Shown one piece after another: positions 7,722-16,736 of a stretch of DNA of 41,686 nt (positions are counted from its first letter, which is position 1; each line of letters begins with the position of its first letter). A program made the position numbers and the translations under genes. The notes under the pieces are model-generated. The model saw only the letters and a list, made by a program, of their open reading frames with translations. It was not told where the DNA came from and ran no database searches. Origin of the DNA: Thermoguttaceae bacterium (GTDB lineage Bacteria > Planctomycetota > Planctomycetia > Pirellulales > Thermoguttaceae); the NCBI GenBank assembly GCA_029975295.1, contig JARKPK010000029.1:113047-154732 (forward strand). The letters are read 5' to 3'.

Positions 7722-8894
7722 CTACCGCGCCGCGCCCGGGGCCGCGTGGTCTTCGTGAACGTAGCCGAATCGCTCGGCGTAGCCGGCCCAGCGATGGGCC
7801 ACTTCGTCGCGCCATTGCGGCGAAAGCGAGTATTTGTTGGTTTTGTAGTCGGCCTTGGCGGCGAAATAGGCGTCGAGCTTCGGCCGAACCGTTTCGAAGC
7901 CGCCCAATTCGATTTCCTCGTACACCCGCCGCATGACCTCCAACGGCCGGGCCACCAGGTCTTCGTAGCGAATCTCGCAAAGCTGCCCATGCGGCACGGT
8001 GATCCGGTCGCGCTCGTAGGCGGCGTACATCCGTTCGAGCGAGTCGAGTACGTGTTCTTCCAAGCCCTCGAACCGCGGATGCTGCAACCCTTGGGTTTCG
8101 TAGAGCCGTTTCCAGAGGTTGACCGTCGAGGCGAACAACACCATCGGATCGCGCGAGATATGCACGAACCGCGCCCGCGGAAACAAATCCAACAACACGC
8201 GAATCCGCCCGGTGTGCGGCGGCGACTTGAGCACGGGCGGCTTGCCGCTGCGGAGTGTGATGCGTTTGACGAACTCGAACAAGCCCGCCTGCCAGGCGGC
8301 CACATCGTCGGGGCCGACGCCGTCGAAGGTTAGATAGTCTTGATCCTGCGGCGGTTCGTTGGGGAAGGCGATCGTGTTGTACGGCGAACGCAGCCCCATG
8401 GTGCACAGGGCGAACTCGTCTTCCTGCGGCAGGTGCCAGGCCGAAAGCATGTTGTCCATCGGCCGATGCGAGGGAATCAGCGGCCACAAAAGCGGCTTGA
8501 GCAGCCACGCCGAAACGAGGAAATGATCGGGGGCGAAAACCGCGTAGCTGTCCGGGTAGGTGAATCGCTCGTCGAGCACCAGCAGCTCGTGCAGCAACGT
8601 GGTGCCCGATCGCCAGTGGCCGATGACGAAGATCGGATCGTGTTCGATCTGCCGGCGCCGAAGGCGCCTGCCGTACAGCCCGCGCTGAAGCAGGGCCAAC
8701 ACCGAATTCAACGGGGAAAAGAAGGTAATGATGCCGGCCATCGCCCAGCGGCTCGGACTAATGCGAAAGCGGTTCCGCCGAACAAGCGAGAGCCACACCG
8801 AGGTCCGCATGCCGTGCCAGAACCGGGGACTCCACGGCCATACCCGCGACCCGATCGGCTTCGTCGTTACGCCGCTTGTCCGCGAACTCGACAT
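7722..8894 (-). CDS. sulfotransferase family protein
   Basis: The protein probably transfers sulfate from PAPS to a hydroxyl or amino group of an unknown acceptor. The 390-residue sequence has the 5'-phosphosulfate-binding loop at about 90-104 (VIGHWRSGTTLLHELL), with the Arg-Ser-Gly-Thr-Thr core. The 3'-phosphate-binding region is at about 243-262: FVHISRDPMVLFAS, with R248 and S256 in the expected places. A basic, hydrophobic N-terminus with AMAGIITFFSPLNSVLALL could sit at a membrane. The ATG at 8894 follows GAGAGG at about ten bases. A PAPS synthesis gene is not nearby. It is convergent with flhB. Substrates could be lipid, glycan or protein. Confidence 0.85.
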   Translation of the reverse strand: MSSSRTSGVTTKPIGSRVWPWSPRFWHGMRTSVWLSLVRRNRFRISPSRWAMAGIITFFSPLNSVLALLQRGLYGRRLRRRQIEHDPIFVIGHWRSGTTLLHELLVLDERFTYPDSYAVFAPDHFLVSAWLLKPLLWPLIPSHRPMDNMLSAWHLPQEDEFALCTMGLRSPYNTIAFPNEPPQDQDYLTFDGVGPDDVAAWQAGLFEFVKRITLRSGKPPVLKSPPHTGRIRVLLDLFPRARFVHISRDPMVLFASTVNLWKRLYETQGLQHPRFEGLEEHVLDSLERMYAAYERDRITVPHGQLCEIRYEDLVARPLEVMRRVYEEIELGGFETVRPKLDAYFAAKADYKTNKYSLSPQWRDEVAHRWAGYAERFGYVHEDHAAPGAAR

Positions 8895-9030
8895 CGACCC
8901 GTAGCCTCTCAGAAAAGAAATGCAACTTGCCCGCCCGGCTCAGCGCCACATGGGCGACCGGGCCGTTGCATCCTTCGTCTGAAGATCAAGAAATCTTGCT
9001 TAGAGCGACCGCTCCTGCCAACCTCCGTGC

Positions 9031-9059
9031 ATCATAAGAAAACCAGTCCGATGGAACAA
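9031..9059 (-). promoter_or_regulatory. possible sigma70-like promoter for the sulfotransferase gene
   Basis: On the minus strand TTGTTC (9059-9054) is followed after 17 bases by TATGAT (9036-9031). The -10 matches five of six consensus positions and the -35 matches three. It lies about 137 bases before the sulfotransferase start, in the 266-base gap after lspA. Confidence 0.33.
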
Positions 9060-9160
9060 GACACAAAATCAACACCCAAACGTGGGGTAATCAACGGCTC
9101 ATCATTCTCACGCGCCCGGCCCGCCGATTCCCCCCAAAACACGCCGAATTGCGGGCGAAC

Positions 9161-9838
9161 TTACAGCCGGCCCGGCCCCGATGGGCCGGCCGCAACCGCT
9201 TTAGCGCGGGCCGGTTCGGCTGCGCCGTCGGGCGGCCGCACCAGCAGCGAGTGAACAATCAGCACGGCCGCGCCGCCGACCAACAGGCTGTCGGCAATGT
9301 TGAAGTTCGGCCAATGGTATCGGCCGATCATCACCAAGATGAAATCGCGGACGGCGTAAACCGGCTCGCCCGCCGCCGCGTGCCATTGGGGCCATGACAA
9401 ACCGTGCCAACCGAGCCGGTCATAGAGGTTGCCCAGCACGCCGGCCGTCACCCCGGAAAGCGAACGGCAGAGCCAAGCGTCGCGGGCGGCCCCCAAGTAG
9501 AACAGCCAGTAACAAACGCCGACCAACGCGCCGAAGGCCAAAACAATAAACAGCGTTTGCCGCCCTTGCCCGATGCCGAATAGGGCGCCCTCGTTCAGGC
9601 TCGTCTGAAACCCGAAAACCTCGGGCCAAACCCACCAAACTCGGCCGTGATCGGGCATGCCGAGCCGGTCGAACATGTAGCTTTTGGTCCAAAGGTCGGC
9701 CGCTAAACCGCCGCCCACCACGAACACGAACAGCAGCCAGCGACTGACGGCGATCCGACCGCCGCCCGAGCCGTCTCCCGTTGACGCGGCGTTGCTACTT
9801 GTCGAGCCGTTCGGCGCACTTGACGCAGTGGGTTGCAT
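9161..9838 (-). CDS. lspA: LspA, lipoprotein signal peptidase (signal peptidase II)
   Basis: LspA is an aspartyl protease of the inner membrane that removes the signal peptide from lipid-modified prolipoproteins. From the ATG at 9838 it has 225 residues and about four membrane helices. Family landmarks are LNEGALFGI, then GVLGNLYDRLG, VYAVRDFI and PNFNIADSLL. The two catalytic aspartates should be those in VRDF and IADS, about residues 165 and 183. The insert between GNLYDR and VRDF and the polar first 30 residues make it longer than E. coli LspA (164). An upstream ATG at 9850 is also possible. The start lies inside the end of the dksA-like gene, an overlap of 44 bases, suggesting coupled translation. 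The window's right-edge gene encodes a likely client lipoprotein. Confidence 0.93.
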   Translation of the reverse strand: MQPTASSAPNGSTSSNAASTGDGSGGGRIAVSRWLLFVFVVGGGLAADLWTKSYMFDRLGMPDHGRVWWVWPEVFGFQTSLNEGALFGIGQGRQTLFIVLAFGALVGVCYWLFYLGAARDAWLCRSLSGVTAGVLGNLYDRLGWHGLSWPQWHAAAGEPVYAVRDFILVMIGRYHWPNFNIADSLLVGGAAVLIVHSLLVRPPDGAAEPARAKAVAAGPSGPGRL

Positions 9839-10163
9839 ACGGAAGAACATTCAATCGAGCCTTGGGAATCCTCACCCCGCACTCTTCGCAGATCCCGTAC
9901 GTCCCCTCTTCGATCCGATGGAGCGAATCCTCGATCTTCTGGAGCGTCGTGCTGTCGTTCTCCATCAGCGTCAAGGTGAATTCCTGGTCGAAATTATCGC
10001 TGCCGATGTCGGCCATGTGGATCGGCATGCTGGAAAGGTCGCCATTGGCTTGCGAGCGGTTCTTTTTCAGCGCCGACTCGGCCAATTGCGTCACATCCTT
10101 TCGCAGTCTCGCCCGAAGGCTCACGAGCCGATCCCGATAGGCCTGCAATTCCGCCTGATTCAT
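9795..10163 (-). CDS. DksA/TraR-family zinc-finger protein
   Basis: DksA/TraR proteins bind in the secondary channel of RNA polymerase or act as related regulators. The long open frame reaches 10502, but the ATG at 10163 is chosen: GGAGG precedes it by about ten bases, and the family-like sequence starts there. The 122-residue protein begins MNQAELQAYRDRLVSLRARL, a coiled-coil-type helix pair with conserved acidic tip region (IGSDNFDQEFTL). It ends in a C4 zinc finger, CEEC at the start and CVKC after 17 residues. The context RIEEGTYGICEECG and RLNVLPYATHCVKC is typical. It sits upstream of lspA and overlaps it by 44 bases. It is smaller than E. coli DksA (151), so it may be a general DksA-like protein rather than the classical one. 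Confidence 0.9.
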   Translation of the reverse strand: MNQAELQAYRDRLVSLRARLRKDVTQLAESALKKNRSQANGDLSSMPIHMADIGSDNFDQEFTLTLMENDSTTLQKIEDSLHRIEEGTYGICEECGVRIPKARLNVLPYATHCVKCAERLDK

Positions 10164-10229
10164 CAAAGGACAACCTCCGCACCAGCGCAACGAAACAGCA
10201 TCGATGAAAGACAACGCCACAGACTTCTT

Positions 10230-10258
10230 ATTATAGATGTCGCAAAAAACGGTGTCAA
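10230..10258 (-). promoter_or_regulatory. perfect-consensus sigma70 promoter for dksA-like/lspA
   Basis: On the minus strand TTGACA at 10258-10253 is followed by exactly 17 bases and TATAAT at 10235-10230. Both hexamers are perfect. The predicted start of transcription is near 10223, about 60 bases before the dksA-like ATG at 10163. In DNA this GC-rich the chance of such a match is small. It should drive strong housekeeping expression of the dksA-like and lspA genes. Confidence 0.88.
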
Positions 10259-10389
10259 ACAACCGCGCGCCGTCCGGAAAGATCGAACGCCGCCCATGCG
10301 GCCGGCAGTCGTTGGAAACCGACCGCCGGGCGGTTCTCTGTTCATCGTACTGTCTACATCTCGCGTTCCGGGGCCGGCTGCGGCAGAAG

Positions 10390-13300
10390 TCACATTGCAC
10401 CGCGCCCCTGCTGCAACAGCCGCAACGGCTCGGTTCTCGCTGCGGCAATGGCGGGCCAGAACGCGGCCAATGCGCATAGGGTGAGCGTGGCGCCGACGCC
10501 AACCCCGATTTTCGCCCAAGGAATGATTAGCCGGACGTCCATGCCGCCGAAGAAGCTCACGTGTTGCGAGATGCTTGTGCCGCACCAACCGGCCGTGATG
10601 CCGAAGCAAAGGCTGATTATGCCGGCGACAACGCCGATCATGAAGCCTTCGAGAATAAATATTCGGAAGATGCCCCATCGCGTGACGCCGACCGCCCGCT
10701 GAACGCCCAGTTCCCACTGCCGAGCACGAACAGACGCCGTCACACTGCCGACAACTCCCAACGAAGTGATTACCAGGGTGATCAATGGGAATTGGCACAT
10801 GGCCCAGATCATGTCATCGGCTCGGGCGAACAGTCGTCCACGCACTTCAGCGGGCGTTGTCACGCGAAGCGACGGCCCGAACATCGTCGCCCCGAATGCC
10901 CATGTCCCCTGGGCATTGACCGGTTGTTGCTCGCCCCGGTAACGTTCCACGATGGGTTGCAGGGCCTCGGCCACTTTGATGACTGCAGCCCGCTTCGCGT
11001 CGATCGTCGCCTCGGGGGCGGCGCGGGTTGGGGGAGCGCCGGGCCCGCGGGCGGAAGCCATCGGAGAAATAGCGGGCGCAGCGGCCGCCTCGCGGCGAAC
11101 TTGGTCGAGATGCGCATTTCCGAATTGCCCATCCACATTGATCCAAAGGAAGTTGATCGTCTCGATATTGAAGTCGCGACGGACTCTATCGAAGTCGGCG
11201 AAAACGATCGCAGCCGATCGTCCGCTGCGGCGGCGCAAACCGGAGAACTTGGTCATCCAATGCCAACCGGGCAGCGATACCGCCCCGGCGATGGTGTAAT
11301 CGACGCTCCGGCCGGGCGCGTTCGGGGGAACCATGCTGAACCGGTCGCCGACGCGCAAACCGGTGGCGGCCAAGAAATGATCGGGCACGATGCAGTACCG
11401 CCCGCGACGAAGCAGTTCCCGGGCCTCCGCGGGAGTCCCCGCGGTGAATGAAACGCGAAGCATCGGATTGTCGTCGGCGAACGCGATCGATGGGTTCAGA
11501 CCGATGATTATGACGTTGTCTTGCCGCGTTACGGAACTGCCGCGCCGCGAATCGGTGATGTCGGCCGCCAATCGCGGTTGCTCGACAGCCAACGGGAGGC
11601 ATTGCCCGGAGGCGACGCCCTCGATGCGACGAATCGCATCCAGTTCGGAGTCCGGCAGCCCGCCCGACTGAATGGCCGCGAGCATGTCGGGATGCCAGTC
11701 GCCGGGGGTGAACGGACCGAGCATCGTGTATCCCCAAACAGTCATCGAGACATATAGCCCCAGCCCGACACTCAGGGCCAAGGCCGCGCCGACGGCGCGC
11801 CAGAGATTGCTCGACAACTGCGATCGCAAAAAGGCGGGATCAAGTCCGACAAGTCGGGCGGCCAGCGGGCTTAGTAAGGTTTCCGTCACAACGACCATTG
11901 CCGGTGCGAGTAAAAGGAAACCAACCGCCATGACCGTGTAACCGACGGCCGCATAGACAGCCCATCTCATGGCGTCGCCGGGCGGGGCGGCGGCGACGAG
12001 CAACGGATGGACCGGGACAAGCGCTGCTCCGCACAAGGCGAGCGTTCCGACCGTCAGCCCGCTGGGCCGAACCGCCCGGCGCGGTGCAATCGCATCGAGC
12101 GGACTGGCCCGCATTGCGCGCCACGCAGGGACGATGCCGGCCACAAGAGCCCCGCCGAACGCGCTTAGGCCGGCCATGAGGACGCACCACATCCCCAATG
12201 ATGCGCCACCGAGCAGACTCGGGCGATTCCAGCCGACGAGGGCAAGCAAGGCCCAACCGGCGCCCAACCCGCCGATCCAGCCGATCAGGGCCAGCAGCAA
12301 TCCCTCGACGAAGATCACTCGCCCCACCTGCCAACGCGTCAGGCCGACCGCACGAAGCAGCGCGAACTGACGCGATCGTTCATCGACCCCCATGCTCAAC
12401 GTCGTGAATATGATGAACAACGCCGCCAAGAGAGACATCCCTGTCGCCGCCCACGCTTGATTGCGACTTCCGGCGGCCATCATTCCCTCTTCGAGCGCAC
12501 CGATGATCTCCTTTTCACCGACCAGCGAGGCAACGGCCGGGAGACCGCAAGTCTGAGCCGTGAACCGGGCGCGAAACGCGCTCGGATCGGCCCCATCGCG
12601 CAGGACAACGCCGGCTACATTGAATCCCTCTTCGCAGCGGACGATCTTGCGAGCCAAGTCGATCGGCACATAGACGGCCGAGGCGGCCGGCCCCATTGGC
12701 AGCCCCGGGGCCGCCATCATCGGTCGTCCGGTCGGCGACCGTTGCCGCACGGTCGGCGCAACGGCCGGACCGGCGAGCACCCCTACGATCTTCAAGCGAT
12801 ACTCTTTGGTTTCGAAGATCACCAGCAACTCATCGCTCAGTCTCAAGCCCAACGAATCTGCCAGCGATTTGGTCACAACGGCCTCGCGTCGGGTCGGATC
12901 GCCAAGTTCGAGCCAACGACCATCCAGCAGTTCGTAAGGCGGCTGTTCGGCCGCAACGCCGAGGAGCATCGGAGCATTGAGCCCACCGATCCGACCGCGA
13001 GAACCGCCCGGCTGTCCGTATGCCGCCGCGGTCGGCCGCTGTGACTCAGTTAGCGCTGTCGGACCGCTGACGCGCCTGTCGCCAGTGACGCCATCGCCCT
13101 CGGCACTGCCCGGGAGCCGCCTGGGGCCGGGCATGCGATCGCCCGAATCTTTGTCACGGCTTGGTTCAATGCTGCGGCCGGGCGGCCCGCCGAGGCCCAT
13201 GTCGCCCCCGAATCGTCCTCCGCCGCCATCACGAGGGCTGAGGCTTCGCTGGGGCAAGCCTGAGGCAGTGTACTCCACCGCAAAATCGGGTTGGGCGCGC

Positions 13301-13590
13301 ACTGTCCATTGCAACATCGCTTCGATGCGTTCAACGTCGGCATCGGCCGTTAATGCGGCGAGCATCTCCGACGTGACCGGAGCGGCGTCGGGCGTGTCGG
13401 CCACGATTAAGAGGTGATAGCGTCCCATGTATTCGGCCGCCCCCGGCCCGAATTGCGAAACAATCGCGTCGTAGCCGCTGACGACCCAAACCACTGCCGC
13501 TGAGGCCGCAGCCATGGCCCAGGCCGCCAACACGAACCGTAAGGGCCGTCGCACCACGGCGGTCACGGCGAGCTTCCAAGGAAGACTCAT
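10390..13590 (-). CDS. large FtsX/MacB-like ABC transporter permease
   Basis: This is the membrane part of an ABC system of the FtsX/LolCE/MacB type, which move lipoproteins, peptides or drugs or transmit force rather than importing nutrients. The 1066-residue protein has one membrane segment at about 18-38 and a first extracytoplasmic domain at about 40-375. Three helices follow (about 380-500) with LLRAVGLTRWQVGRVIFVEG, the FtsX signature, then helices near 512-530, 545-568 and 595-620. A second outer domain spans about 625-930. The last FtsX block again carries GVQRAVGVTRWGIFRIFILEG. The first outer domain holds a Gly/Pro/Arg-rich insert at about 111-205. Its ATG overlaps the stop of the ATPase gene by four bases (ATGA). 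No membrane-fusion protein gene is adjacent. The substrate is unknown. Confidence 0.9.
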   Translation of the reverse strand: MSLPWKLAVTAVVRRPLRFVLAAWAMAAASAAVVWVVSGYDAIVSQFGPGAAEYMGRYHLLIVADTPDAAPVTSEMLAALTADADVERIEAMLQWTVRAQPDFAVEYTASGLPQRSLSPRDGGGGRFGGDMGLGGPPGRSIEPSRDKDSGDRMPGPRRLPGSAEGDGVTGDRRVSGPTALTESQRPTAAAYGQPGGSRGRIGGLNAPMLLGVAAEQPPYELLDGRWLELGDPTRREAVVTKSLADSLGLRLSDELLVIFETKEYRLKIVGVLAGPAVAPTVRQRSPTGRPMMAAPGLPMGPAASAVYVPIDLARKIVRCEEGFNVAGVVLRDGADPSAFRARFTAQTCGLPAVASLVGEKEIIGALEEGMMAAGSRNQAWAATGMSLLAALFIIFTTLSMGVDERSRQFALLRAVGLTRWQVGRVIFVEGLLLALIGWIGGLGAGWALLALVGWNRPSLLGGASLGMWCVLMAGLSAFGGALVAGIVPAWRAMRASPLDAIAPRRAVRPSGLTVGTLALCGAALVPVHPLLVAAAPPGDAMRWAVYAAVGYTVMAVGFLLLAPAMVVVTETLLSPLAARLVGLDPAFLRSQLSSNLWRAVGAALALSVGLGLYVSMTVWGYTMLGPFTPGDWHPDMLAAIQSGGLPDSELDAIRRIEGVASGQCLPLAVEQPRLAADITDSRRGSSVTRQDNVIIIGLNPSIAFADDNPMLRVSFTAGTPAEARELLRRGRYCIVPDHFLAATGLRVGDRFSMVPPNAPGRSVDYTIAGAVSLPGWHWMTKFSGLRRRSGRSAAIVFADFDRVRRDFNIETINFLWINVDGQFGNAHLDQVRREAAAAPAISPMASARGPGAPPTRAAPEATIDAKRAAVIKVAEALQPIVERYRGEQQPVNAQGTWAFGATMFGPSLRVTTPAEVRGRLFARADDMIWAMCQFPLITLVITSLGVVGSVTASVRARQWELGVQRAVGVTRWGIFRIFILEGFMIGVVAGIISLCFGITAGWCGTSISQHVSFFGGMDVRLIIPWAKIGVGVGATLTLCALAAFWPAIAAARTEPLRLLQQGRGAM

Positions 13591-14390
13591 TTGACAATCC
13601 TTCCGGACAGGACAGAGCCGACTAGATCGTGGTAAAGTGCCGCGAGCCGGTGTGCGTCACCGGACTGATCAACTGGAAAATCGCCGATAATGCGCCCATC
13701 GGCCAGAACGATCACGCGCTCGGCCCAAAGGGCAACGGTTGGTTCATGCGTCACCACGAGGATCGTACGTCCGTGATCGCGGCAGAGGCTCTGCAGCAAG
13801 CGGCAAATCGCCTGACCGGCGGCCGAATCGACACTGCCGGTCGGTTCGTCGGCAAGCAAGACCGTCGGCCCTAAGATCATCGCTCGGGCGATCGCCACGC
13901 GTTGCTGCTCGCCGCCAGAGAGAGCGTCGGGCCGATGCCGCCCACGATGCTGCAAACCCAAGTGATCAAGCAACGATTCCAATCGCTGCCCCATTTCGTG
14001 AGCATTGCCCTCGGCCAAGGCCGGCAATAGGATGTTCTCGCGGGCGGTCAGCGTGGGAATCAGATTGAACGCCTGAAATACCAAGCCGATGTTTCGACGC
14101 CGGAAGACCGTCGCTTGATGATCAGTCATTGAGGTCACGTCGCGCCCCTCGACGAAGACCTGCCCCTGATCGGGCCGTGTCAACCCGGCCAAGACGTGAA
14201 GCAAAGTGCTTTTGCCCGAGCCGCTCGGGCCCATAATGGCCTTAAAGCTCCCCCTGGCAATTCTCAGGGAAACGTCGTTGATCGCCTCGACCACGGCGCC
14301 GCCTGGGAAAAAAAGCATGGTCACCCGAACCAGCTCAAGCGCGGCAGACTGATCGTTCGACGGCGTCACTTCTCGAGATTGTTCAATCAT
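13587..14390 (-). CDS. ABC transporter ATP-binding protein (LolD/MacB type)
   Basis: The ATPase powers the neighbouring FtsX-like permease. From the ATG at 14390 it has 267 residues. It shows Walker [10 protein letters not shown] at about 54-62, the Q-loop glutamine in [15 protein letters not shown], the signature [14 protein letters not shown], Walker [10 protein letters not shown] and the switch histidine in VVTHEP. The [16 protein letters not shown] stretch is typical of the LolD/MacB branch. The frame is open to 14429, but 14390 has AGAGGTGG just upstream and needs no extra N-terminus. Its start overlaps the end of the DUF1559 gene by eight bases and its stop overlaps the permease start, so all three are likely translated together. 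Confidence 0.93.
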   Translation of the reverse strand: MIEQSREVTPSNDQSAALELVRVTMLFFPGGAVVEAINDVSLRIARGSFKAIMGPSGSGKSTLLHVLAGLTRPDQGQVFVEGRDVTSMTDHQATVFRRRNIGLVFQAFNLIPTLTARENILLPALAEGNAHEMGQRLESLLDHLGLQHRGRHRPDALSGGEQQRVAIARAMILGPTVLLADEPTGSVDSAAGQAICRLLQSLCRDHGRTILVVTHEPTVALWAERVIVLADGRIIGDFPVDQSGDAHRLAALYHDLVGSVLSGRIVK

Positions 14391-15531
14391 GTTGGACCAC
14401 CTCTCGACCATTACGCGTCCAAAGCGCATGCCACGCCGGTTTTTCGATCTCGTCGTTCAAGAAACGAACACTGCCGTCGCACAACGCAGCGTTCACTCCG
14501 CCGCCGTGTCTACTGCGCGCGGCCGCCAAACGGCCCGAACCACCGATCAGATCCGGTATCGGACTGTTCGGCGGAAACCGCCCAATCATCACAGGGCCGC
14601 CGGGCGGATACCCGCGAATCCAATATGCCAGCCGAGTCCCGTCCCAGCCGGCGACTTGGGGGAAGACGGCTTCGAACCCGTTGGTTTCCGCCGATTCGGC
14701 CGCCGCCAATAATCCGGCGGGCGACGAAAGCCTTGCGCGATAGACCTGCGCGTCGGCCGGCGGCGACAGGGGCGGTGAATCGCATCGTCCGATCAAGCTC
14801 TCGGTAAACGCCAAGGTGTTGGAAAGCCCGTCGGTGATGCCCGAAAGCTTCAGCGTTGCCCCGCAGTAGCAGATTCCGTCGGTGGCCCTCATGAACGCCG
14901 TTTTGCCGTCGGTCCCGCTGCCGCCGTTCATCGCATAGTTGCTGGCCGCGTAACGAATCGTCTCCGAAACGAGCTTCAATTCATGAACCGGCGATTCGGT
15001 ATCGCTCGGGCAGAGAAAAAAGGGCACGACTGTGGCTGCCGCCGGCCGCAACTCCGCCGGCAGATCGGTTGCGCCCACATGTCCCATGTTGATGCGAAAG
15101 TCGATCAGATTGTGCAGTTGCTCTTGCTCGCAATACGGCAACATCCGCGCAAGCGGGGAGAAATCGTCTTTCATCGCGTTGCCCGAATTGGGCAACACTT
15201 TCCGGGCGCTCTCGTAATTGAGCATCGCCAATCCGAGCTGCTTGAGATTGTTGGCGCACTGCGTCCGACGAGCAGCTTCGCGCGTCGTTTGCACCGCCGG
15301 CAACAGCAGCCCCACGAGAATCGCAATGATGGCGATGACCACCAGCAACTCGACCAACGTAAAACCCCGAAGCCGAGAGTCCGCAGAAAGAGCATCCCGT
15401 AGTCGCTCAGCGCAACTCGTGTTCTGCGTCGGCGAAATGAAACCACTTCGGTTGCCCCGTCTTTGTCCACCAAAACATGCAACTGCCCTGGTGCTTGAAA
15501 AAAAGTCAGTTGAACAACGCGCGACGGACAA
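14383..15531 (-). CDS. DUF1559 protein with prepilin-type N-terminus
   Basis: DUF1559 proteins are abundant in planctomycetes. They carry the type IV pilin/pseudopilin signal and probably sit at the cell envelope; their exact role is unsettled. The motif [18 protein letters not shown] spans about residues 55-72, with cleavage expected after Gly56 and the conserved Glu at mature position 5. Downstream are family marks: [27 protein letters not shown], and near the end [19 protein letters not shown]. Length is 382 residues if the ATG at 15531 is used. That puts about 55 residues before the cleavage site, unusually many, so a later start is possible but no clear one was seen. Its stop lies inside the ATPase start, which places it in the ABC operon. 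Confidence 0.9.
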   Translation of the reverse strand: MSVARCSTDFFSSTRAVACFGGQRRGNRSGFISPTQNTSCAERLRDALSADSRLRGFTLVELLVVIAIIAILVGLLLPAVQTTREAARRTQCANNLKQLGLAMLNYESARKVLPNSGNAMKDDFSPLARMLPYCEQEQLHNLIDFRINMGHVGATDLPAELRPAAATVVPFFLCPSDTESPVHELKLVSETIRYAASNYAMNGGSGTDGKTAFMRATDGICYCGATLKLSGITDGLSNTLAFTESLIGRCDSPPLSPPADAQVYRARLSSPAGLLAAAESAETNGFEAVFPQVAGWDGTRLAYWIRGYPPGGPVMIGRFPPNSPIPDLIGGSGRLAAARSRHGGGVNAALCDGSVRFLNDEIEKPAWHALWTRNGREVVQHD

Positions 15532-15599
15532 TCATTCCTCTCCCCCTGCCGCTTGCCGCAAGCCCCAACTCCCTATCGTCTGTGAATCCGAGAAAGCCG

Positions 15600-16736
15600 C
15601 TACCGTTGAACTGGCCCGACTTGCTTCGGTCCGCAGTAGCTCAGCGCCAGCAAAGCGAAAGCGGTGGCCAAATTGGAATCGGATTCCATCCATCGAGGAT
15701 TCTTGTTCACCCACGAACCGTCGCTGCGTTGCCGCGACGCCAGCTCCTCCGTCAAGTCTTTGCGCCAGTCGTGTTTCACGCCGGCGGCGTCAACGATCTC
15801 GTCCTCGCCGAAAACATCGAGCGCCTTGGCGAACGTGTGATAGTAGTAATACAGACCCGCATCGCCCATGCCGGGATTGCTTCTCACGTCGTAGTTCTTG
15901 CCGATCCATTTGACGGCGGCTTTCACTCGCGGATCATCTTTCGTCAGTCCGGCGTAGATCATGCTTTTCAATCCCGAATAAGTCATCGACCCGTAGCTCC
16001 GCAACCCGCCCTCGGGCGATTCCCGCTCTTCGTCTTGACGGCTGACGACGCAAGTGTAGTAGAACCCGCCGTCGTTGATCTTGGCCGCGTAAGGCGTCGT
16101 GTTGTGCGGCGATTCGAGATTCTGACAGCGGGAGACGAACACCAACGCTTTCTTCAACGCTTCATCGTCGGGCCCGGCGCCGCACGACCGAAGCGCTTCG
16201 ACGAGAAACGCCGTATTCGAAAGATCCGGACGCGACTTTCCCCCGTAGCCGGCGCCGCCGTAGGAAAAGTCGGCTTGCTCTTTCCCCTTGCTTTCATCCG
16301 TTTGGACGCCGCGGATGAACTTCTCGCCGGCGGCAATCACTTTGTCGAATCGCCCGTTGCGATTCGCCTCACGAAAGCACACCAGCGCTACGCACGTCTC
16401 GTACGTCGAAATATGACTGCCCGGCGTATAGATTCCTCCGTTCTCTTGAACATACTTCTCCAAATACTCCAATGCCTTTGCCACGACAGGGTCGGCCACC
16501 TCGCGACCGTTGCGCAACATCCCCAATGCCGCCAACGCCGTTGGGCCGATTCCCATTTGCGGGCTGAGCGAGCCGTCGGGCGACTGCTTTGAAGACAAGT
16601 ACTCGATCGCTCGAGAAACAACCGTTTGGTGGAGTTCAGGCTTGGGACCGCACATTGGCGACTCCGCGGCCCGCCCCTCGCTCGCCGTGATCGCAACACC
16701 AATCAATACCATCAGCAGACACATGGGAAAACGCAT
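15600..16736 (-). CDS. secreted prenyltransferase/squalene-cyclase-like toroid protein
   Basis: The 378-residue protein has a signal peptide at 1-24 (core CLLMVLIGVAITAS, then GRAAES). It is followed by repeated helical units of the alpha/alpha-toroid type found in prenyltransferases and squalene oxidocyclases. QW-like motifs appear at the start (SKQSPDGSLSP) and end (SRQRSDGSWVNKNPRW), with FSYGGAGYGGKSRPDLSNT in the middle. A terpene cyclase DxDD acid motif was not seen, and export argues against terpene chemistry, so a binding or structural role is more likely. The ATG at 16736 follows AGGAGG. It is 68 bases upstream of the DUF1559 gene and looks like the first gene of the operon that ends with the large permease. 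Function unknown. Confidence 0.85.
   Translation of the reverse strand: MRFPMCLLMVLIGVAITASEGRAAESPMCGPKPELHQTVVSRAIEYLSSKQSPDGSLSPQMGIGPTALAALGMLRNGREVADPVVAKALEYLEKYVQENGGIYTPGSHISTYETCVALVCFREANRNGRFDKVIAAGEKFIRGVQTDESKGKEQADFSYGGAGYGGKSRPDLSNTAFLVEALRSCGAGPDDEALKKALVFVSRCQNLESPHNTTPYAAKINDGGFYYTCVVSRQDEERESPEGGLRSYGSMTYSGLKSMIYAGLTKDDPRVKAAVKWIGKNYDVRSNPGMGDAGLYYYYHTFAKALDVFGEDEIVDAAGVKHDWRKDLTEELASRQRSDGSWVNKNPRWMESDSNLATAFALLALSYCGPKQVGPVQR

Noticed and set aside
10164-10502. N-terminal extension of the dksA-like frame up to 10502
   Set aside because: The extension crosses a perfect consensus promoter, is Arg/Cys-rich, and the internal ATG at 10163 has a good ribosome-binding site.
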